Positions 42,301-46,076 of a stretch of DNA of 46,076 bases are shown piece by piece. The stretch spans positions 1-46,076 of the forward strand of contig JAAZMP010000151.1 in assembly GCA_012798755.1 (NCBI GenBank), written 5' to 3'. Each line of letters opens with the position of its first letter. Within the stretch, counting starts at the first letter, position 1. The DNA is from Bacillota bacterium (GTDB taxonomy: Bacteria; Bacillota; Dethiobacteria; DTU022; UBA8154). The position numbers and the translations under genes are program-made. Under the pieces are notes generated by a model. That model was not told where the DNA came from and did not search any database. It was given only the letters and a program-made list of their open reading frames with translations.

Positions 42301-42900
42301 TAAGGTAGAAGATTCCGGCAACAACAAAGTCAGCAGATTCAGGTAATCCTCGGCGTCTAAGTAGTGCCCGGACAGTTCCTTTTCCGCCTCCTCCATAATG
42401 AGGATCAAATCGCCCAATTTTTCTTTAAATAAAGAAGGCAGGCCATCCTCTTCTTCCACATGTTTCCGGAAAGCATCCTTAAGCTGGGAAACATCGAGGC
42501 AGGCTCGCTTTAGTTCATTATGCAGCCGCACAAGATTGTCCAGCGCCCCTACTTGCTCCTCGGCATACCGGAAAACCTTGAGCTTGCTCCGGCATTTTTC
42601 CAAGATTTTGCGCAAAACCATGCCTTTACCGGTGTCATCAATAAAAAGCAGCTTCCCTCCCCCGGTTTCTTGCATCACCCTCCAGGCCAGGCGACGGAAA
42701 CTCAACACCTGGGCACGCATCATCCCCTCCAGCCCATGCGAGGTGGCCAGAGCATATTCTGCCTGGAAGGTAGCCTGTTCCGGAACTATGTAGACAAGGG
42801 GGCAACCGTCCGGCCGCCTTGCTATCTCCGCCGCAATTTCCCGCAGGCAAAGATCGCTTTTGCCGCTTCCGGCCCTCCCCAAAACAAGCCGTAAACCCAT
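39319..42900 (-). CDS. addB: ATP-dependent helicase/deoxyribonuclease subunit B (AddB)
   Basis: 1193 residues. Walker A LGRAGSGKSDLCLREIA at the N-terminus, an inactivated helicase scaffold, and a C-terminal RecB-type nuclease with VIDYKSGKAKL. The nuclease is held by a 4Fe-4S cluster: EEFRKCPFAHFL supplies the first Cys and IACTYCPYKAICQFD the other three. AddB recognises Chi. ATG 42900 has GGGGAG at seven bases; ATG 42906 is too close. It is the first gene of addBA. No LexA box is visible in the short upstream gap. Confidence 0.96.
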   Translation of the reverse strand: MGLRLVLGRAGSGKSDLCLREIAAEIARRPDGCPLVYIVPEQATFQAEYALATSHGLEGMMRAQVLSFRRLAWRVMQETGGGKLLFIDDTGKGMVLRKILEKCRSKLKVFRYAEEQVGALDNLVRLHNELKRACLDVSQLKDAFRKHVEEEDGLPSLFKEKLGDLILIMEEAEKELSGHYLDAEDYLNLLTLLLPESSTLKGAEIWVDGFYGFTIQEYQVLEELFNFCSRVTVTICLDRDCLPGEKVDELDPFYPAAITCQRLQQRARARKIPVEKIFLERDTSSRFAANPDLVHLEKNLQSYPLKPFGCRVEALRLAAAPNRRCEVESLAREIIALVRDEDCRWRDMVVIACSPDDYRDIISTVFSDYRIPFFHDRKRGVIHHPLVEFIRSAMEVVNHNWRYEAVFRCIKTEFLFPLERGEEDNAKWREWADRLENYVLAYGIRGAAAWQREEPWEYRRRDTLEEQDHEGDKPSASEKAFLDKINEMRAMVSTPLADFQENFRVAKTAREKTAALYGLLAQIDVAGRLEFWSKLAQKDGNPEKVREHRQVYKGIVELMDQLVELMGEETLSMKLFAGIVEAGLEALRLSLVPPSLDQVFVGDVDRSRPDAARYVFLLGVNDGALPSRPREDGIFSEEEREALNDWGLEMAPGSRRRLLDEQFLTYMVLTRASQGLRVSYSLADEDGRALVPSLLVTHLKELFPSLQEELLTAEPEFAEDEKQKEQEKEEHFLQYISHPRRTLSHLAVQLGRWKKGEKIPPFWWEVYNWYARDKTFRQLAGLLLGGIFYENRESPLAAETSLQIYGKTLRASVSRLEEFRKCPFAHFLSYGLRLKERQIYRLDLPDIGRFFHAALRNFAVTLQKKGLDWGKLDEESCLQLAVSEVERLVPRLQKEILLSSNRNRYLAEKFKETVSQTALILGEQARHSKFRPAGLELAFGPGRGLPGIVFELEGGFKVELIGRIDRVDLARDSRGQAYLRVIDYKSGKAKLSLPEVFYGLTLQLLVYLDVVSARAPAWLKEAVLPAGALYFRVHTPLISNREPWTMEEVEQKIRKEYKMAGLVLEDLDVVRLMDSSLQKGYSEIIPVALKAKGGFYANSATITAEKLRLLFAHMRQLIKDAAKTIISGEVGISPYRLAKNIACTYCPYKAICQFDISLKGNRYRLLKKLVKEEVWQLLGESQGTEGGTGDDTR

Positions 42901-42973
42901 AACCATACTCCCCTTAAAATATTTCTAACACTTTCAAACACTTTCTTTTCAAGCCGAGCAGTACCTAAGAAAC

Positions 42974-44218
42974 CTACCGTCCAAGAAAGCGGCCCATTAA
43001 AGTGTGGCCTTTTTCGATGTAAATACCTCCGGCGACATAATTTTCGCTGAATTCGCCATACCTATTGCTAAGACTTTCCCCCAGCCCCTCCCCTTTGTTA
43101 TACATACAAAAAGGCACGGGTTCTTCCGTATGCGTGCGCAAAATTAAAGGCGTGGGATGATCCGCCAAAACCAGCAACCTATAGTCAGCAAATTCATCCA
43201 GCCCACGCATTACCTCTCCCACCACTTTTTCATCGATTTCTTCGATAGCCTTTATTTTCGCCTGTAAGTCACCATGATGCCCGGCTTCGTCGGGCGCCTC
43301 CACATGAACAAAAATAAAATCCAAGCCTTCCCGGAGCTTTTCCAGGGCTTTTTGTGCTTTTCCCCGGAAATCAGTATTAATGTTCCCCGTAGCACCGGGG
43401 ACATCTACCGCCTCCAATCCAGCCAGAAGGCCCAGGCCTTTGATCAGATCCACGGCAGAGATAACCGCCCCTTCCAACCCGTATTTTCCCGCAAAACTAT
43501 CCAGCCGAGGCTTTTTCCCCTCCCCCCAAAACCAGAGCGAATTAGCCACCGGCAGATCCAGGGCAGCCCGTTTCTTATTGACAGGATGATCGGGCAAAAA
43601 TGTGCTGCTTTCTTCCATAATTCCCTGCAGCACCTCTGCATTTTCCCCCTGCGGCAGAAAGACAGCAATCTCCTCCCCCGTAATATCATGCGGTGGCGTG
43701 AGCTTAAAAGCATCAGGTTCGGGACCGCCTCGCCAGACCATCAGGTGGCGATAGCTGACACCAGGGTAATAATTGAAAACAATGTTTCCCAGTCTATCAC
43801 CTACATCTTTCATAATCTCCTGCGCTTCAGCCGTGCTGATCTCGCCGGCGCTGTAATCAAGCATATTTTTATATTCATAAACCTTTTCATTGGACAAAGT
43901 TACAAGATTGCAACGAAAGGCAACATCTTCTTCGGCCAGCTCAACCCCCATGGCCACAGCTTCAATTGGAGCACGTCCCGTATAATACCTTTGTGGATCG
44001 TAGCCCAAAATAGAAAGATTGGCCACATCACTTCCCGGTAGCATCCCCATTGGTACGGTTCTAACGGTACCCATCTCACCCCTTCTGACCAGCTTATCCA
44101 TGTTGGGAGTACGGGCATAGGCAAGCGGCGTTTTTCCCCCCAGTTCAGCAATGGGGTAGTCGGGCATTCCATCCCCCAGGATTACAACACATTTTGCATC
44201 CTTTTTTACAGCATCCAT
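42974..44218 (-). CDS. apgM: Archaeal-type cofactor-independent phosphoglycerate mutase
   Basis: 414 residues. It interconverts 3- and 2-phosphoglycerate in glycolysis. It belongs to the alkaline-phosphatase-like superfamily: CVVILGDGMPDYPIAELGGKTPLAYARTPNMDKL holds the first metal site and VHVEAPDEAGHHGDLQAKIKAIEEID plus LLVLADHPTPLILRTHTEEPVPF the others. It is the ApgM type, distinct from GpmI (about 510 residues), and is common in archaea and some anaerobic bacteria. It is single and monocistronic, with a TATACT -10 in the gap upstream. Confidence 0.93.
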   Translation of the reverse strand: MDAVKKDAKCVVILGDGMPDYPIAELGGKTPLAYARTPNMDKLVRRGEMGTVRTVPMGMLPGSDVANLSILGYDPQRYYTGRAPIEAVAMGVELAEEDVAFRCNLVTLSNEKVYEYKNMLDYSAGEISTAEAQEIMKDVGDRLGNIVFNYYPGVSYRHLMVWRGGPEPDAFKLTPPHDITGEEIAVFLPQGENAEVLQGIMEESSTFLPDHPVNKKRAALDLPVANSLWFWGEGKKPRLDSFAGKYGLEGAVISAVDLIKGLGLLAGLEAVDVPGATGNINTDFRGKAQKALEKLREGLDFIFVHVEAPDEAGHHGDLQAKIKAIEEIDEKVVGEVMRGLDEFADYRLLVLADHPTPLILRTHTEEPVPFCMYNKGEGLGESLSNRYGEFSENYVAGGIYIEKGHTLMGRFLGR

Positions 44219-44531
44219 TAAAAAATTCCCCTTCCCTTAGAACATCAAATTTCCTTCCTCTCATCCTCAATTTTCCTAAATCTAACTGGTTTTATGATTT
44301 AATTGCTTATATCAAGTATACTATAGAAAGCAAGTAATGCGAACAGTATTGCCAGCAGTATTGTCAGAAATTGATTCTAATTTGCAAATTTTAATGTCAT
44401 TTAGTTTTGGTTTGTTCTGCATACGAAGACGACAAGCAACTTTCTTTTGACGAAATGGAAGGCAGGGGTAATGCCTGTACAGTGAGGTTAATTTACCAGG
44501 CCTTTTGATGTTAACATATCGAAGTTTTATT
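44219..44531. other. 313-base intergenic region
   Basis: AT-rich. On the reverse strand a TTCGCA-N17-TATACT promoter-like pair near 44319-44347 could serve apgM. A weak GGCA/TGCC hairpin lies near 44462-44476. No gene, RNA or strong terminator for the sortase was seen. Confidence 0.4.
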
Positions 44532-45167
44532 TCAGATTACAGCCTCTTGTTCAACCGTGGCTTGAACGACCAGTCTATGAGTAGCAACGCGTATGGGGTG
44601 ACATGTCACCAGTGTAAGAATGTCTTTCTCCATATCTTCTGCATTCATAGGGATTTTAGCCGGTTTCACGATCACTTTATTATAGACCACATAACGATAA
44701 ATTTTTTCCTGCGTGGTAATGATGATTTCATCACCAATATCAATTTCATCGAGGCGGTTGAAAAAACGCCCGTATGTATAGCTGCGGTGTGCCGTCAGCA
44801 CGGTGTTGCCGGGGGCACCTATCATAGCTGTATCTTCCAAAAGCCCGGCTCCGATTTTAAGGTTGGCCAAATTTGCCCCTTTTAAAACTGGGATCTTAAG
44901 ATCGATCTTCTCTATTTCCAAAATCCCCAAAGGAATTATATCTAAACCCAAAAAGGAATCCGAAAGATCCACATCCTCCGTTGGTTCTTCAGCAATTTCG
45001 GTTGAAACATGATCACTTTCATCAGGGGAAAGGTCTTCCATAGCCAGGCTTTCTTTCCATTCATTAAAAATCCTTTGTTGCCAGTACCAGGTAAAGGCAC
45101 GATCCAACAAAGGATAAAAAAAGACTAACATGCCGATAACGATTAACACATTTGCAACTTTTTTCAT
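44532..45167 (-). CDS. Class D sortase
   Basis: 211 residues. An N-terminal helix (VANVLIVIGMLVFFYPLLDRA) anchors it, then an acidic linker, then the sortase barrel. The catalytic triad is H127 in LTAHRSY, C189 in LVTCHP and R198 in THRLVV. Sortases cut LPxTG-like signals and attach proteins to the cell wall; class D enzymes are common in spore formers. ATG 45167 (MKKVANVL) follows AAAGGA; the longer frame upstream runs into transposon debris. No substrate gene with a sorting signal is nearby. Confidence 0.93.
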   Translation of the reverse strand: MKKVANVLIVIGMLVFFYPLLDRAFTWYWQQRIFNEWKESLAMEDLSPDESDHVSTEIAEEPTEDVDLSDSFLGLDIIPLGILEIEKIDLKIPVLKGANLANLKIGAGLLEDTAMIGAPGNTVLTAHRSYTYGRFFNRLDEIDIGDEIIITTQEKIYRYVVYNKVIVKPAKIPMNAEDMEKDILTLVTCHPIRVATHRLVVQATVEQEAVI

Positions 45168-45198
45168 TTTCAATCCTTTATTCAATAATATTTTTTGA

Positions 45199-45591
45199 CG
45201 GCATTTTAGGTATCGTTCCCGTACGGAATCTAAACAACGTAGTTGCAACTGTTGTAGGAAAACGGAACATACCAAAGAAGACGGAACCAAGGTGATCCAG
45301 ATGCATGAAAACTTTGTCGGTGCCAGCTATGTTGGCAGACCTCCCAACCTTGTAATCGGTCTGGAAAGAGTTGCTCCCGGCGAGGGTGAAATTACAGCAA
45401 CCTTAAGGCTTTTAGATAAAATTAAATCCTGGCATTACTACTATGCTGATGTAGTTACTTTAAATTCCTTGTATGCCAGCGCCCCGGTAATCAATAAACT
45501 TCTGGAACAAAACGTGATCGGTGTTATCCGCGTTAAACAGGAACATTTTAAATCTCTAATGCCTTGGTATTTACAAATCGTTGTTTTATAA
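45199..45591 (+). pseudogene. Truncated IS4/IS1634-like transposase remnant
   Basis: The open frame from about 45199 reads KVIQMHENFVGASYVG, then LGLERVAPGEGE-like text and ADVVTLNSLYASAPVINKLLEQNVIGVIRVKQEHFKSL. This resembles the middle of a DDE transposase (the catalytic D in YADVVTLNSLY). Both the N-terminus and the rest of the catalytic core are lost, and no terminal repeats were found. It sits directly upstream of the sortase, so it may have supplied or broken its promoter. The following 130 bases to 45731 hold nothing recognised. Confidence 0.7.
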
Positions 45592-45731
45592 TATTTTAAC
45601 ATAAACGTTATCCGGTTCTTCAGCAGTTTTGTAAAATAGATAGATTGCTCGACTGTAACAAGTTGCCGACAGGCACCGTTATTTTTGAACAGTAGACAAG
45701 TATTTTTGCTGATCCCTGACACGTGAGTTGT

Positions 45732-46076
45732 TTAATTACCGCGCAGAGCCTTGCGCAGTGTTTCTTCATCGTTGAAATCAAAGATGTTTTCAACGGCATT
45801 TTCTAGTTGGGCTATGTTGGTGTTTTTAAGGATCTGATTTTCCAGTTCTTTGCTGATGGTACCCAATTTACGCACGGCCAGTTTTAGCAAAGTACCCTGC
45901 AGCGTAGCTAATTTGCCTTCTTCTCTGCCTTCCTCCCTGCCTTCTTCCCTGCCGCGTAAATGGTATGAGGTAAGAATTTCTGTCATCTCTTTCACCTCCT
46001 GTGGGGGCAGTTCCTCGGCCAATTTCTGTTGGACGGTTTCTTCTTCGGGCCAGGTCAGCGGAACATAGGTATCAAA
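45732..46076 (-). CDS. Rpn-family recombination-promoting nuclease/putative transposase, C-terminal part
   Basis: 115 residues that continue beyond the window; TTG 46022 is not a true start. LTWPEEETVQQKLAEELPPQEVKEMTEILTSYHLRG leads into GREEGREEGREEGK, the repeated REEG motif typical of the C-terminus of PD-(D/E)xK Rpn/YhgA-like proteins. The nuclease core lies outside the window. Such genes vary in copy number and often mark mobile regions. Confidence 0.72.
   Translation of the reverse strand, partial: FDTYVPLTWPEEETVQQKLAEELPPQEVKEMTEILTSYHLRGREEGREEGREEGKLATLQGTLLKLAVRKLGTISKELENQILKNTNIAQLENAVENIFDFNDEETLRKALRGN

Noticed and set aside
44385-44420. Possible further LexA box upstream of the sortase/apgM region
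   Set aside because: A lone GAAC or GTTC half-site without a partner at four bases.
45441-45722. 93-residue reverse frame
   Set aside because: Antisense to the transposase remnant with no ribosome site or recognisable domain.

Overview
This window most likely comes from a strictly anaerobic, endospore-forming Firmicute of the class Clostridia. The evidence is a complete spoIIIAA-AH operon, an uninterrupted sigK with its pro-sequence, the Firmicutes AddAB recombination nuclease, a Gram-positive class D sortase, Bacillus-type LexA boxes and strong Shine-Dalgarno (SD) sites. A molybdenum hydroxylase and an archaeal-type phosphoglycerate mutase fit an anaerobe of the Peptococcaceae, Syntrophomonadales or Dethiobacter sort. 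The genus cannot be settled by reading alone.

Layout. 1-9.4 kb is an accessory-like mix. It holds the 5' part of an aldehyde oxidoreductase, a Y-family DNA polymerase behind a LexA-controlled promoter, a MarR-MATE efflux unit, an ABC-2 transporter with a NEW3-domain surface protein, and a divergent ECF sigma/anti-sigma pair. 9.5-13.2 kb holds aconitase, a decayed aconitase fragment between 31-bp inverted repeats, and the CCA-adding enzyme. 13.4-18.0 kb is a housekeeping run, in transcription order rplS, lepB, rbgA, rnhB, yraN, comM. 18.3-23.6 kb is spoIIIA, the mother-cell side of the sporulation feeding channel. 23.8-26.0 kb is peptidase, efp and an acidic zinc-ribbon protein, closed by an excellent terminator.

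26.2-32.0 kb is a type IV pilus or competence-like pseudopilus operon: prepilin peptidase, PilB, PilC, a major pilin and four minor pilin-like proteins. 32.1-35.1 kb holds a 72-residue orphan behind a second LexA-type promoter, yqeG, sigK and a radical SAM gene. 35.2-42.9 kb is a repeat remnant and addBA. 43-46 kb is apgM, sortase D, a dead transposase and the end of an Rpn-family nuclease.

Themes. DNA-damage functions recur: two promoters carry LexA-type operators at the same distance from the -10 box, one driving the polymerase and one driving the unrecognised small protein, and AddAB lies nearby. Sporulation is covered by spoIIIA and sigK. The least explained item is the putative SOS-controlled 72-residue protein at 32295-32513. 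Other items worth checking are an apparent ACG start codon on the Xaa-Pro peptidase, a REP-like repeat family seen at two loci, a prepilin peptidase without zinc-binding cysteines, and a repeat insertion in AddA. No CRISPR array, tRNA, rRNA or intact insertion sequence was seen.
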